From NCBI GenBank assembly GCA_039028895.1, contig JBCCHF010000067.1, positions 1 through 24,899 of the forward strand: 24,899 nt of DNA, written 5' to 3'. A program made the translations under genes and the position numbers. Below, in pieces: positions 8,347 to 17,134 of this stretch. Below the pieces are notes generated by a model. The model saw only the letters and a list, made by a program, of their open reading frames with translations. It did no database searches and was not told the DNA's origin. The stretch is from JAHDCJ01 sp039028895. GTDB taxonomy: Bacteria; Bacteroidota; Bacteroidia; Chitinophagales; Saprospiraceae. How positions within the stretch are numbered: the first letter of the stretch is position 1; each line of letters starts with the position of its first letter.

Positions 8347-10395
8347 TTATTGTCTTTCAAAACTTATTGCCAGCCCTCCTCCAGGTGCTAGCCTGATATT
8401 CAACAAGTCTTCATGTGTTAACTCTGTCGTTTCAATAACCACCTCAGTAGGATTTGTATCCCAATGAGTTGTTTCCGCGTCTTTATATATTGTCGCCTTA
8501 TAGGTTTTTCCTTCTTCAAGAAAATCCAAAGCTATTGATATTTCTCTTTCATTTTCATCTGTCAGACTTCCCACAAACCAATCATGTGTGTCTCTTTCTT
8601 TTCTGGCCATGGTGATAAAATCTCCGATTTCTCCATCCAGCACTTTGCTTTCTTCCCAATCCACACCTACATCCCTAATAAATTGGAACGCGGGATTGTC
8701 TTCATAATATTCAATCAAATCCGCTGCCATCTGAATCGGGTTATAAATGATCACGAACAACGCCAATTGATGCGTAATCGTAGTGCTTACCCGGTTATTG
8801 GGCTTGTAGGGATTCATGCTCAGGTTAAAAATACCTGGAGTATAGTCAATTGGGCCCGCCAACATTCTCGTAAATGGAACCACGGTCAAATGATCGGTTC
8901 TCAGACTACCTGATGGGTCATAGACATTAAACTCCTGTCCTCTAACACCTTCACGGGAAATTGCATTCGGATAAGTGCGCCTTGTTCCGGTTGCCATTAT
9001 TGGTTCATGGGCATTTACGGCAATCTGGTATTTGGCAGCAGCCTCAAGTACGCGTTGATGATGCCTGACCATCCATTGTCCGTGATGGTACTCCCCTTCT
9101 GGTTTTAACGCGGTTACATAACCGGTTTTTACAGTCCCTATTCCAAGACGGTGCATCAACCTGAATGCAGTGTCGAGCTGTTGTTCATACACAGGAACGT
9201 TACTAAAAGTTTCATGATGCATGATTAATTCAACACCTTTCTCCTTTCCATATCGAACAACTTCCTCCAGGTCATAATCTGGATATGGGGTTATAAAGTC
9301 GAAGGGCTCATCCGGTTCCCACCCGGTGTTCCACCCTTCAAACAAGACGCCACCAATGTTGTTTTCTGCAGCAAAGTCAATATGCTTTTTGGCATTTCCT
9401 GTGGTGGCTCCATGTTTTCCTGAGGCAATATCCCAACTTTCTTTGCCCAGATGCAGACTCCACCAAATACCGACGTATTTCAAGGGTTTTATCCAGGATA
9501 CGTCGCCTAATCGATTTGGCTCATTGAGGTTAAGGATCATATCGGATTCAACTAGCCCTGTGGCATTCTCAGAAATCAGGATGGTGCGCCATGGCGTTTT
9601 AAACGGAAGCGCCAGTTCGACTTTATGATCAGCCCTTCCGCCAACAAGACTTGAGACCATAGATTGTTCAGTTGGATTTACCTTGAGGGTTATACCTGAA
9701 TAATCGAGCAATGCTGCTTCGTGGAAAGCCAGGTAAAGACCCGCTGCTGTCTTCATGGTTACAGGTGTATTGACAGCATTTTCATGGATATAGGTTTGAG
9801 CCAATGGTTCGTTTCGCTTACTGAGAGCATCAATTTCTGAGAACCGCGTATCATTATATAAATGTTCATAAATATCCCAGTCCCCGGGCGTCCACCACAC
9901 CCTGTGATTGTCGGTGAGTCTGAATTCTGTGTTTTCCTCTTTGATAAAAGCAGTATCCCAATCTACTTGCTCGGGAAACTCATACCTGAAACCAACCCCA
10001 TCATCAAAAACCCTGAAGCGGATGTCGACTTGCCTACCTGGTTCGCCCGATTCTGCGAGCTTTATCAGCATTTCATTGTGCTGATCATTGACTTTTCTTT
10101 TTTCTCCCCAAGGTAATTCCCAGGACGAATCTGCTGAAGCGTATTTGACATCGAGGATTTCAAGGCCTCCATCTAATGGGGGCTGATCAGTAAACTCAAA
10201 TGACATTCCGGAAGGAAAAACAACCGGGTTTCCAGCATACTCCACATGATAACCTGCCTGGCCGGTTTCATTCAATGCAAACGAAACCTTAATCGAATTA
10301 TTGGGAGATGTAACCGTACACTCCTTCTCCAAACCAGTTGTTTCGCATGAACATAAAAAAGTCATGCAGACAAGAATGGCAAAAAAGACTCTCAT
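8347..10395 (-). CDS. GH97 family glycoside hydrolase, inverting alpha-glucosidase type, lipoprotein
   Basis: This 682-residue protein has a lipoprotein signal (hydrophobic stretch then LCSC, lipid-anchored Cys17). An N-terminal beta-sandwich (about 25-270) opens with the GH97 signature VTSPNNSIKVSF. A TIM barrel (about 280-570) and a C-terminal beta domain follow. The catalytic set matches SusB of Bacteroides thetaiotaomicron with a constant offset of 44: Glu395 (HHET) for E439, Glu464 (NAHEP) for E508, Glu482 (SREG) for E526 and Glu488 (RGQEF) for E532. The spacing of 69, 18 and 6 residues is the same. This is the inverting, calcium-dependent subgroup, which hydrolyses alpha-glucosides such as starch or maltodextrin products; the retaining alpha-galactosidase subgroup lacks the HHET glutamate. 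It stands alone, with no susC/susD nearby, so the real substrate route is open. Confidence 0.93.
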   Translation of the reverse strand: MRVFFAILVCMTFLCSCETTGLEKECTVTSPNNSIKVSFALNETGQAGYHVEYAGNPVVFPSGMSFEFTDQPPLDGGLEILDVKYASADSSWELPWGEKRKVNDQHNEMLIKLAESGEPGRQVDIRFRVFDDGVGFRYEFPEQVDWDTAFIKEENTEFRLTDNHRVWWTPGDWDIYEHLYNDTRFSEIDALSKRNEPLAQTYIHENAVNTPVTMKTAAGLYLAFHEAALLDYSGITLKVNPTEQSMVSSLVGGRADHKVELALPFKTPWRTILISENATGLVESDMILNLNEPNRLGDVSWIKPLKYVGIWWSLHLGKESWDIASGKHGATTGNAKKHIDFAAENNIGGVLFEGWNTGWEPDEPFDFITPYPDYDLEEVVRYGKEKGVELIMHHETFSNVPVYEQQLDTAFRLMHRLGIGTVKTGYVTALKPEGEYHHGQWMVRHHQRVLEAAAKYQIAVNAHEPIMATGTRRTYPNAISREGVRGQEFNVYDPSGSLRTDHLTVVPFTRMLAGPIDYTPGIFNLSMNPYKPNNRVSTTITHQLALFVIIYNPIQMAADLIEYYEDNPAFQFIRDVGVDWEESKVLDGEIGDFITMARKERDTHDWFVGSLTDENEREISIALDFLEEGKTYKATIYKDAETTHWDTNPTEVVIETTELTHEDLLNIRLAPGGGLAISFERQ

Positions 10396-10558
10396 CTATT
10401 GTCGGGTTTATTCAAAAAAATAGTTAGGTGGACTGATTTTCGGTAATACCTAAAACTCTACACATCAGCAATTTAGCTATTAACTTTCATTTAATACAGA
10501 AGGAAATAAAAAAAGTATGGTGCAATGTGAAATTTAGGTTTGGCTTAAATCACGGCTG

Positions 10559-10774
10559 TCAGAAATCCTTTAAGGTTTTATCTTCTTCTGCCAGATCATC
10601 CATAGACTTTTTTATTCTTGTGCGGCAAAAATCGAGAAGGGCTTTTGCGCGTTTTACCTTTTCACTGAGTTCGTCGATATCCACAAGTTCGTGTTCAAGA
10701 TCGTTGACGATCTGCCTGAGTTCAGCAAGTGCTGATTTATAGGTTGGTTGATTTTCCATAATTCTATTTGACAA
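10559..10774 (-). CDS. xseB: Exodeoxyribonuclease VII small subunit
   Basis: This 71-residue protein is the usual length for XseB. It shows the family's two-helix form: TYKSALAELRQIVNDLEHEL, then a turn with DELSEKVKRAKALLDFCRTRI, and a short acidic tail. It forms the multi-copy coiled-coil partner of XseA in the cytoplasmic nuclease that degrades single-stranded DNA. The start overlaps the end of xseA by 11 bp, so the pair is translationally coupled. The ATG at 10774-10772 gives MSNRIMENQP; an alternative Met at residue 6 is possible and would still sit at the xseA end. Confidence 0.92.
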   Translation of the reverse strand: MSNRIMENQPTYKSALAELRQIVNDLEHELVDIDELSEKVKRAKALLDFCRTRIKKSMDDLAEEDKTLKDF

Positions 10775-11924
10775 TGCTCTTAACCTCTCCGTCTTTTAGG
10801 ATTGTCGTTAATTCCTCTCCTGACTTCAAATCTTGTGACTTAGTAATGATCTTATTGTCTTTCGTGGTCAGGCTATAGCCTTTATTTAAAATGGTTTTTG
10901 GATCCAGTAAATGCAGTGATTTTTCCAGCGCACTTAACGTCATCGACTGTTGTTTGACAAGTTGTTTTGCGGCCAGTTTGAGGTTTCTGTCGAGGTTCTC
11001 CAGTCTTTGTTGTTCTGTTTTTAATCTACCCTGTGCTGCAATCTGTAATAATTGAACAATCCTGTTAAGCTCGGATTCGAATCTGATCATCATATCAATC
11101 AAAAAACCCGCCACTGCCGTTGGTGTTTTCAAGGCTCTGAATGCGACCAGATCAGCAATTGTCTCATCCACTTCATGGCCGATCCCTGTCAAGACTGGCA
11201 AGCTGCTATTAGCAATGCCGGTGCACAGGTGTTCGTCATCAAAAGCTACAAGATCAAGGCGTGCGCCTCCTCCTCTGATAATGACCACGATGTCAAATTC
11301 GTCTTTTTGGCTTTCGATCTGGCTAAGTTGTTTTACCAATTCCTTGACCGCGAGTTCACCCTGTACCGATGCTGAAAACAGCGTAATATCAAATACATAG
11401 TCATAAGGATTGTTTTGCAAATGAGCCAGGAAATCATGCCAACCAGCGGCTCTTTCAGAGGAAAGTACGGCCAGTCTTTGCGGCACTAGCGGGAATGGTA
11501 ACATGCTATTTTTCCTTAAAAGGCCTTGCTCCTTAAGTTTTGAGACTACTGCTCTTTTTTTCAACTCGAGTTCGCCAAGTGTGAAGGCAGGATCGATGTC
11601 AGTAACGATAAACTTTAATCCAAAGACTTCGTGGAAGTTGACCTTCACCTGCAACATCACCTGGATACCAGGTTGTAGCAACTGGGATAAAATGCCTTTA
11701 AGTTTTTTATTCAGCTTTACCGCTTCGCGCGCCCAAATGATCGCTTTGGATTTAGCAACAATCTCCTCTCCCCTTTTTTCTACCAGTTCGAGGTAAAAAT
11801 GACCACGCGTGATATTTGCCTGGGTGATTTCACATTTTACCCATACCGCATCCCTGACATTCAATGCCAGTACTCTTTTCAGGTATTCATTGAGTTCCAG
11901 TAATGTATAGGATTTTGTTGCCAT
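10764..11924 (-). CDS. xseA: Exodeoxyribonuclease VII large subunit
   Basis: This 386-residue protein is slightly short for XseA (commonly 400-450). The N-terminal OB-fold spans about 1-105 (YTLLELNEYLKRVL, VWVKCEI). The catalytic domain follows, with the family motifs IIRGGGARLDLVAFDDE and GIGHEVDETIADLVAFRALKTPTAVAGFL. The helical part and the C-terminal beta piece (LDPKTILNKGYSLTTKDNK) complete the family order. With XseB it cuts single-stranded DNA to oligonucleotides in repair and recombination. It is the first gene of the xseA-xseB unit. It is divergent from the metallopeptidase at 12045 across a 120-bp AT-rich gap, in which no exact promoter match was found. Confidence 0.95.
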   Translation of the reverse strand: MATKSYTLLELNEYLKRVLALNVRDAVWVKCEITQANITRGHFYLELVEKRGEEIVAKSKAIIWAREAVKLNKKLKGILSQLLQPGIQVMLQVKVNFHEVFGLKFIVTDIDPAFTLGELELKKRAVVSKLKEQGLLRKNSMLPFPLVPQRLAVLSSERAAGWHDFLAHLQNNPYDYVFDITLFSASVQGELAVKELVKQLSQIESQKDEFDIVVIIRGGGARLDLVAFDDEHLCTGIANSSLPVLTGIGHEVDETIADLVAFRALKTPTAVAGFLIDMMIRFESELNRIVQLLQIAAQGRLKTEQQRLENLDRNLKLAAKQLVKQQSMTLSALEKSLHLLDPKTILNKGYSLTTKDNKIITKSQDLKSGEELTTILKDGEVKSIVK

Positions 11925-12044
11925 GCCTCATTAATGAGCAGCGAAAAATTATTGGTTTTAAACAAATAATCCTCTAATTTAATTAAGAGTTTGATCGAAA
12001 CACAAAAATTAATCATCCGCTAACTGAACATTACTCCCTTTAAC

Positions 12045-12812
12045 ATGATCAAAACAATTTCGAAAGTACTCAAATACTTCTTTTTGGGCCTCTTAGGCTT
12101 CTCCTTGTTAATGACCCTGATTTTTGCATTTGTAAAGGTCTATCCCGATCAGGGGTTAGAAGAAGCTTCCTTTTCAGCTGAAATTGAATACGATAGCAGT
12201 TATTATGCCATGCGATTTGACAGCTTGAATGCCCTTTACGGGAATAATAAAATCTTATTGCCTGGTTTTGAACTGCAATCTTTAATTGCACTATCCTATT
12301 TTCCAGATCTTAAAGAGGCTGATATCAGGTTTACTTATGAACCTGCTTTGGTTCCAATGGCGTCAAGGCCTGGCTTTTTTGCCATGTTCAAAAATAAGTC
12401 CAATTGGATCTACAACATTATTATCAGCAGTGAAAGTACTGAGGGAATGGAACCTATATTAATGAAATACCTCTCCTTTAACGGTCAGGTTGGCATTCTC
12501 GCTCATGAACTTGGGCATACCGTCCATTATCAAAACTTCAACATGTTGCAAATGCTGAAATTTGGGGTGCTATATCTGATCGATACAGAATTCAGGGCAA
12601 AACATGAGCGAGATACTGACGCCTTAGCCGTTTACCGGGGAGCTGGAGGGCCTTTGTATGATTACGCATATTTTGTCAGGTATGACCCGAGTGTAGTCTC
12701 AAAAATGGGCCAAAACGACTACATGGACAAGTTCTATATGAATGATGTGGAAATCAGCGAATTGATGCAATCCCTTTCCATGTACCAGCAGCAAGCCGGA
12801 GGTGAAAACTGA
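12045..12812 (+). CDS. Membrane-anchored zinc metallopeptidase-like protein (HExxH)
   Basis: This 255-residue protein has an N-terminal membrane helix (about 9-30, YFFLGLLGFSLLMTLIFAFV) with Lys on the cytoplasmic side, so the rest faces the periplasm or the space outside the membrane. The zinc motif HELGH is at 154-158. A downstream ERDTD (Glu188-x3-Asp192) in KHERDTDALAVYRGAG resembles the ExxxD third-ligand motif of M48-type peptidases. The substrate is unknown, and the fold outside the motif is not one I can name. It is shorter than typical M48 enzymes and has only one membrane helix. It converges on sucC with a shared terminator between them. The N-terminal MIKTISKVLKYF start is the only sensible one. 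Confidence 0.75.
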   Translation: MIKTISKVLKYFFLGLLGFSLLMTLIFAFVKVYPDQGLEEASFSAEIEYDSSYYAMRFDSLNALYGNNKILLPGFELQSLIALSYFPDLKEADIRFTYEPALVPMASRPGFFAMFKNKSNWIYNIIISSESTEGMEPILMKYLSFNGQVGILAHELGHTVHYQNFNMLQMLKFGVLYLIDTEFRAKHERDTDALAVYRGAGGPLYDYAYFVRYDPSVVSKMGQNDYMDKFYMNDVEISELMQSLSMYQQQAGGEN

Positions 12813-12836
12813 CCGTATTCGGCTAACCGAAATAAA

Positions 12837-12873
12837 AAAAGCGCACTGGCGTAAATGGCCTTGGTGCGCTTTT
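12837..12873. terminator. Bidirectional rho-independent terminator
   Basis: A 10-bp stem AAAAGCGCAC (12837-12846) pairs with GTGCGCTTTT (12864-12873), with a 17-nt spacer. An A-run on the left and a T-run on the right make it work on both strands. It lies between the converging metallopeptidase and sucC genes. Confidence 0.8.
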
Positions 12874-12894
12874 GTAGTTTTAATATGATGGGGA

Positions 12895-14097
12895 TTATCC
12901 CAACACCTTGGTAACCAGGTCTGCAGCCTCCTGTAAAAGGATAGCCGAGTGTACTTCAAGACCGGAATCATCAATAATCTTTTTGGCAATATCAGCGTTG
13001 GTCCCCTGAAGACGAACAATAATCGGAACAGGAATATCACCGATATTCTTATAAGCATCGACTACACCCTGGGCGACACGATCACAGCGGACAATACCGC
13101 CAAAGATGTTAATTAGGATCGCTTTTACATTAGGGTCTCTTAGAATAATCCGGAACGCTTTTTCAACACGCTCAGCATCAGCGGTACCTCCTACATCGAG
13201 AAAGTTGGCAGGATCTCCTCCGGAAAGTTTGATAATATCCATTGTAGACATGGCAAGTCCGGCACCGTTAACCATACACCCAACATTACCATCAAGGTTG
13301 ACGTAATTCAAGCCATAGCTTTTGGCTTCCACTTCCATAGGATCTTCTTCGTCAGTGTCTCTTAATGCAGCAAGGTCTGGATGACGGAAAAGAGCATTCC
13401 CGTCAAGGGTTACTTTACTGTCAACAGCAATTATGCGATCATCACCTGTCTTGATAACCGGGTTGATCTCGAAAAGCGAAGCATCACTGCCTAGGAAGGC
13501 CGCATAAAGCTTGGTAATAAATTTGGTCATTTCCTTATAAGCCTGACCACTTAATCCAAGATTGAAGGCTACTTTTCTTGCCTGAAATGGTTGCATACCC
13601 AATGTAGGGTCGATATATTCCTTGAAAATTTTATCAGGAGTGTGTTCAGCAACGGCTTCAATATCCATCCCACCTTCAGTTGAATAAACGATAACATTGC
13701 ATTTTTTCTCACGATCCATCAGGATAGAGACGTAGTATTCTTTGCAGGCGTCGAAATCAGGGGTATAGGCATCTTCAGCGACCAAAACCTTACGGACAAG
13801 CTTACCTGGCCCTTCCATTCCACCTGGTGTCTGGGGAGTGACTAACATCATGCCAAGGATATTACTTGCATGCTCACGGACAGCATCTATGTCTTTAGCG
13901 AATTTTACACCGCCCCCTTTTCCACGCCCACCGGCATGAATTTGTGCTTTGACGATTACGCCTTCTGTGTTGAAGTCGGCTCTGACTTTTTCAGCTGCAG
14001 AAATAGCTTCATCTACAGTTGTGGCTACGATACCGCGCTGAACGGTAACTCCAAAGCTTGCCAATAGCTCTTTTCCCTGATATTCGTGAAGATTCAT
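12895..14097 (-). CDS. sucC: Succinate-CoA ligase (ADP-forming) subunit beta
   Basis: This 400-residue protein is close to the 388 of E. coli SucC. The N-terminus MNLHEYQGKELLASFGV is diagnostic. The ATP-grasp domain (about 1-245) shows AQIHAGGRGKGGGVKFA for nucleotide binding and the metal-site stretch EINPVI...VDSKVTLDGNA. The C-terminal CoA-ligase domain carries LDGNVGCMVNGAGLAMSTMD and NIFGGIVRCDRVA. It catalyses succinyl-CoA + ADP + phosphate to succinate + ATP + CoA in the TCA cycle, with the alpha subunit SucD. SucD is not next to it here, unlike the sucCD operons of Proteobacteria; split loci are known in Bacteroidota. A strong predicted promoter lies at 14154-14183, and a bidirectional terminator follows the gene, so it is probably a single-gene transcript. 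Confidence 0.97.
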   Translation of the reverse strand: MNLHEYQGKELLASFGVTVQRGIVATTVDEAISAAEKVRADFNTEGVIVKAQIHAGGRGKGGGVKFAKDIDAVREHASNILGMMLVTPQTPGGMEGPGKLVRKVLVAEDAYTPDFDACKEYYVSILMDREKKCNVIVYSTEGGMDIEAVAEHTPDKIFKEYIDPTLGMQPFQARKVAFNLGLSGQAYKEMTKFITKLYAAFLGSDASLFEINPVIKTGDDRIIAVDSKVTLDGNALFRHPDLAALRDTDEEDPMEVEAKSYGLNYVNLDGNVGCMVNGAGLAMSTMDIIKLSGGDPANFLDVGGTADAERVEKAFRIILRDPNVKAILINIFGGIVRCDRVAQGVVDAYKNIGDIPVPIIVRLQGTNADIAKKIIDDSGLEVHSAILLQEAADLVTKVLG

Positions 14098-14153
14098 TTT
14101 ATCGAGTTGTTAATTGCTTTTAAAATAATAAACACCAACTAAAAATTAAAGCC

Positions 14154-14183
14154 CAAAAGTAGGTCTTTTTAACAGCATTTCAA
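14154..14183 (-). promoter_or_regulatory. Predicted Bacteroidota promoter (TTG-N19-TAnnTTTG) for sucC
   Basis: On the minus strand, TTG (14183-14181) precedes TACTTTTG (14161-14154) by exactly 19 nt, the same geometry as at 8187-8216. It lies about 57 nt upstream of the sucC start codon. Confidence 0.65.
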
Positions 14184-14293
14184 AAGCATACCGACGATTA
14201 GAAGATTTCTAAATTCAATCCTCCTACTGTGCGTTATCATCGTGAATCAAAGTGGTATAGGTCCTCAAAAACCTCTTGTGTCTTGAATAAAAT

Positions 14294-14322
14294 AGCCCTT
14301 CCGAAATTACTCCGGAAGGGCT
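14294..14322 (-). terminator. Rho-independent terminator after the PKD/Kazal T9SS gene
   Basis: A perfect 10-bp stem AGCCCTTCCG (14294-14303) pairs with CGGAAGGGCT (14313-14322), with a 9-nt loop. Reading the minus strand it is followed by ATTTTATT. It lies 30 bp past the stop of the gene ending at 14353. Confidence 0.75.
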
Positions 14323-14352
14323 GAGGATCGAGAAATGCTAATTACTCTACAA

Positions 14353-16902
14353 TTACTGCACTAAAATCTTTTGTGTAAATATTTCGTTGCCAGATTGCAT
14401 ACTTAACAAGTAAATGCCCGGCGTTAAACCATTAAGCTCTACACTGAAGCTCTGGTTTCCTGAGAACAGTACTTCATGTTGTTCGATTACGCGCTGACCC
14501 AAAACATTACTTAGTTGCACTTTAAGGTCGGTCTGGTTGGTTAAATTGAGCTCAACCATGACATAGTCAGTAGCTGGATTTGGGTAAACAGCAATCCTAT
14601 CGGCAAATGTGATATCTTCGATTCCGGTTGAAGAAACACCATCATCGCCTACTGAGAAGTTGAAGTTTTCAAGACTCATGACAAGTGGTGAAAGTTTGAA
14701 GTGCTCAGGCTCATGCGGGATGCCGGGGATATCTACATGTAAGTAGTAATCACCAAGCTGTAATCCGAAGAATTCATAGTTACCATCGGCATCAGTCCAG
14801 GTTTCCTGAATCATATTACCAGCAGGATCAAGGAGTCTGATATGGACATCTGGCATTGGGTCACCAGGGCCGTCACTCTTAACGATGTCGCCCGGACGAA
14901 GGTTACCATCTTCAGAAACATTACCCTGAACATTGCCACCAAAGGAGGCGTCGATAACAATCGTTTCGCAAACAGTAACTGAGCATTGTGACTGATCAGT
15001 AACCGTGAGGCAAACTGTATAGGATTGTAAGGTATCCGTAGCCGGGAAGGTATGGGCAATATCCTCAGTGTTATAGAATGAACTGTCACTGATTTCCCAG
15101 AAATAGGTGAATGGAGGATTACCGCCTGAAGCATCGCCAAAGAAGGCATAACCCCAATCACCATTTTGAAGCATTTGTCCAAAGTATTCAAATCCTATCG
15201 AGAGATCGTTCAAGGTATCGCAAGGCACACCGCCACCGCCATTGTTACCACCACCATCACCGTCACAGGCGCCTTGTGTCCAAATTGCAACTCCAAAGCA
15301 AGCCTCTGCTATACAAGAGTTGGAATAGGTTACACCATCACACCCACAAACCGGGTCGTCAACTGTAATATCACAGCTAGGAGGCCAGTCGAATAACGTC
15401 CAGTCAATACAAACCGGTGTAGTATCAATCGGAGGAGGTGGTAGTAGGCAGGAATCCACAGGGACACCAAAACCAAAACCAGTAGATTCGCTATCATCGA
15501 AGTCTCCACCAAAGGCCAAAGGGTTACCATTGCTATCAGTAAGGCTGTAATAGCCCTGGCCCCATGAGCAGCAAATACCGTCTCCGTAAGTATCATAGAT
15601 ATTGAACACATAACAGCCATCATCAAGACAAGCAGTTTCAGTAATAACTGTACCGTCAGGAATTCCAGCATAAGTGCCGTTAGAAGAGGCCACTACATTT
15701 CCATTTTCATCGGTAATATCCCATGAAGTTTCCTGTGGATAGTTGTCGAGGCCGAGTTGTAAGATCACCAGGTTATTGTCGCAACTATCAACTGGCTCCT
15801 GAAGTGAGAACTGCACACATGTCTGGCAGCTACCCTGGTTGGCCGTCCATACATCAACACAAGCCACTTGTGGGCCGCCCCATGGGAAGGTCACAGTTGG
15901 ATTGGCATCACTACTGGTACCTCCGGCGCCAAGATTCCAGAAATAATTATAAGGCGGGGTTCCTCCCGAAACTGAAGTCGTGAAACTGACCGTTAACGGA
16001 TCATTTGGATCTATCGAATAGGTTAAGCCAACGAAGCAGCTATCTGGCTGCCCTTGTATCCAGACAACTGAACAGTATGAACAAATAGTGCCATCTGCAT
16101 CGGTTGTCGTCAGACAAACTGTGTACTGTCCAGGACCATTATAAGTATGGCTCGGATTGGCAACTGTGCTTGTTCCGTTATCGCCAAAATCCCAGGCATA
16201 TGTCACGGGCAAAGTTGCTCCGTTTACGAATGAGGTGAAATTTACCTGGTTAGGATCTAAGAAATCGAAATTATAATTGAAATCAACCAAGCAGGTATCT
16301 CCTGCTCCCCCTGGCACCCATAACCATTCGCAATAAGTACAGGTGAAGCCATTCGCATCAATTGAGGTGACACAGACCTGATTCCATCCGGTTTGCCCAA
16401 AAGTATGTGTTGGGTTTGCCGAATTATCACTAGAGCCATCGCCAAAATCCCAATCGTAGGTATATGGAGCTGTACCACTGGTTTGAGAAGCAGCAAAGTC
16501 AAAAGTAAACCCAGCCGGACCAGTCAATGTTGATGTGAAATTTAAATCACATGAATCCTGAGGAACAGTTGGACAGGTCAGTATAAAGTCAATCACAGGA
16601 TTATTTGGCGTAAACTGCTGAGCTGCTTGCCCAAAGAATCCATCAGGACAAGTATAATTCACATAGACAGTTCCGCTTATGCAATTGTAAAGCGTATCAC
16701 CGAAAAACCCGTTAGGATTGGTGTATACCGTGCTGTACATGCTATTTAGTGAATCGTCGCAAATTACATCAATATTCACAGGGAGGTTATCAATGGGGTT
16801 GCCATTACCATCGGAAACTGTTCCGAAGATGCCATTAATGAATTGGGCATTTGCTGATAATCCGAAGCTGATCAAAATGCAAAGGAGCAAAAGTCGTTTC
16901 AT
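14353..16902 (-). CDS. T9SS-secreted multidomain protein: PKD repeats, Kazal-like and SdrD-B-like modules
   Basis: This 849-residue protein has a signal peptide MKRLLLLCILISFGLSANAQ. In order: a carboxypeptidase-regulatory-like beta domain (about 21-111, GTVSDGNGNPIDNLPV); three PKD-type domains (about 116-374, e.g. YDWDFGDGSSDNSANPTHTF and YAWDFGDNGTS); a Cys-containing beta module (about 375-480, DNYPQETSWDITDENGN, CYVFNIYDTYGDGICC); a seven-Cys Kazal-like module (about 498-546, DPVCGCDGVTYSNSC); a Gly-rich linker; a fourth PKD-like domain (about 565-650); an SdrD-B-like domain (about 655-755, TDADGNYEFFGLQLGDYYL); and a type A sorting domain (about 775-849, VYPNPATDYVMVEL to FTQKILVQ). It is exported through the T9SS and attached or released outside. 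The role is unknown; the modules suggest adhesion, scaffolding or protease inhibition. A terminator follows. Confidence 0.88.
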   Translation of the reverse strand: MKRLLLLCILISFGLSANAQFINGIFGTVSDGNGNPIDNLPVNIDVICDDSLNSMYSTVYTNPNGFFGDTLYNCISGTVYVNYTCPDGFFGQAAQQFTPNNPVIDFILTCPTVPQDSCDLNFTSTLTGPAGFTFDFAASQTSGTAPYTYDWDFGDGSSDNSANPTHTFGQTGWNQVCVTSIDANGFTCTYCEWLWVPGGAGDTCLVDFNYNFDFLDPNQVNFTSFVNGATLPVTYAWDFGDNGTSTVANPSHTYNGPGQYTVCLTTTDADGTICSYCSVVWIQGQPDSCFVGLTYSIDPNDPLTVSFTTSVSGGTPPYNYFWNLGAGGTSSDANPTVTFPWGGPQVACVDVWTANQGSCQTCVQFSLQEPVDSCDNNLVILQLGLDNYPQETSWDITDENGNVVASSNGTYAGIPDGTVITETACLDDGCYVFNIYDTYGDGICCSWGQGYYSLTDSNGNPLAFGGDFDDSESTGFGFGVPVDSCLLPPPPIDTTPVCIDWTLFDWPPSCDITVDDPVCGCDGVTYSNSCIAEACFGVAIWTQGACDGDGGGNNGGGGVPCDTLNDLSIGFEYFGQMLQNGDWGYAFFGDASGGNPPFTYFWEISDSSFYNTEDIAHTFPATDTLQSYTVCLTVTDQSQCSVTVCETIVIDASFGGNVQGNVSEDGNLRPGDIVKSDGPGDPMPDVHIRLLDPAGNMIQETWTDADGNYEFFGLQLGDYYLHVDIPGIPHEPEHFKLSPLVMSLENFNFSVGDDGVSSTGIEDITFADRIAVYPNPATDYVMVELNLTNQTDLKVQLSNVLGQRVIEQHEVLFSGNQSFSVELNGLTPGIYLLSMQSGNEIFTQKILVQ

Positions 16903-17134
16903 AAGTTCATTTTTATTTATCCGTAAAAAATCCGGGGGGAATTAATTTCAATCTCAAAACTAGGTTACCCGGAATCGGAATTCAAATACAATAATTAAGT
17001 TTTATCAGAATTTTCAAATTAATTTTCGCTTTTTCAAGATAAAAAAAAGCAATTGAATTTAAAACAAGTATCTGTTTATCAATTATTTATTGTAAAAAAT
17101 TATTGAATACAAAAATATCCATTTATCAAAAAAA

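Noticed and set aside
1..10395. A complete polysaccharide utilisation locus
   Set aside because: Glycan enzymes and a regulator are present, but no SusC-like TonB-dependent transporter or SusD-like lipoprotein lies in the window.
10527..10742. Open frame on the plus strand opposite xseB, Ser-rich
   Set aside because: It lies fully antisense to a clear xseB and its Ser/Arg-rich product reflects the reverse of charged helical codons.
12699..13058. Minus-strand open frame crossing the terminator between the metallopeptidase and sucC
   Set aside because: It runs through the end of sucC in another frame and through the hairpin; it shows no family features.
15111..15396. Two plus-strand open frames with a His/Arg-rich product
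   Set aside because: They are antisense to the Gly- and Cys-rich Kazal/linker part of the T9SS protein; the His runs come from the reversed GGTGGT-type codons.
17110..17117. Minus-strand TATTTTTG box that could be a promoter
   Set aside because: There is no TTG at 17-21 nt upstream, and it lies at the 3' end of the gene at 17135, more than 200 bp from the next start.
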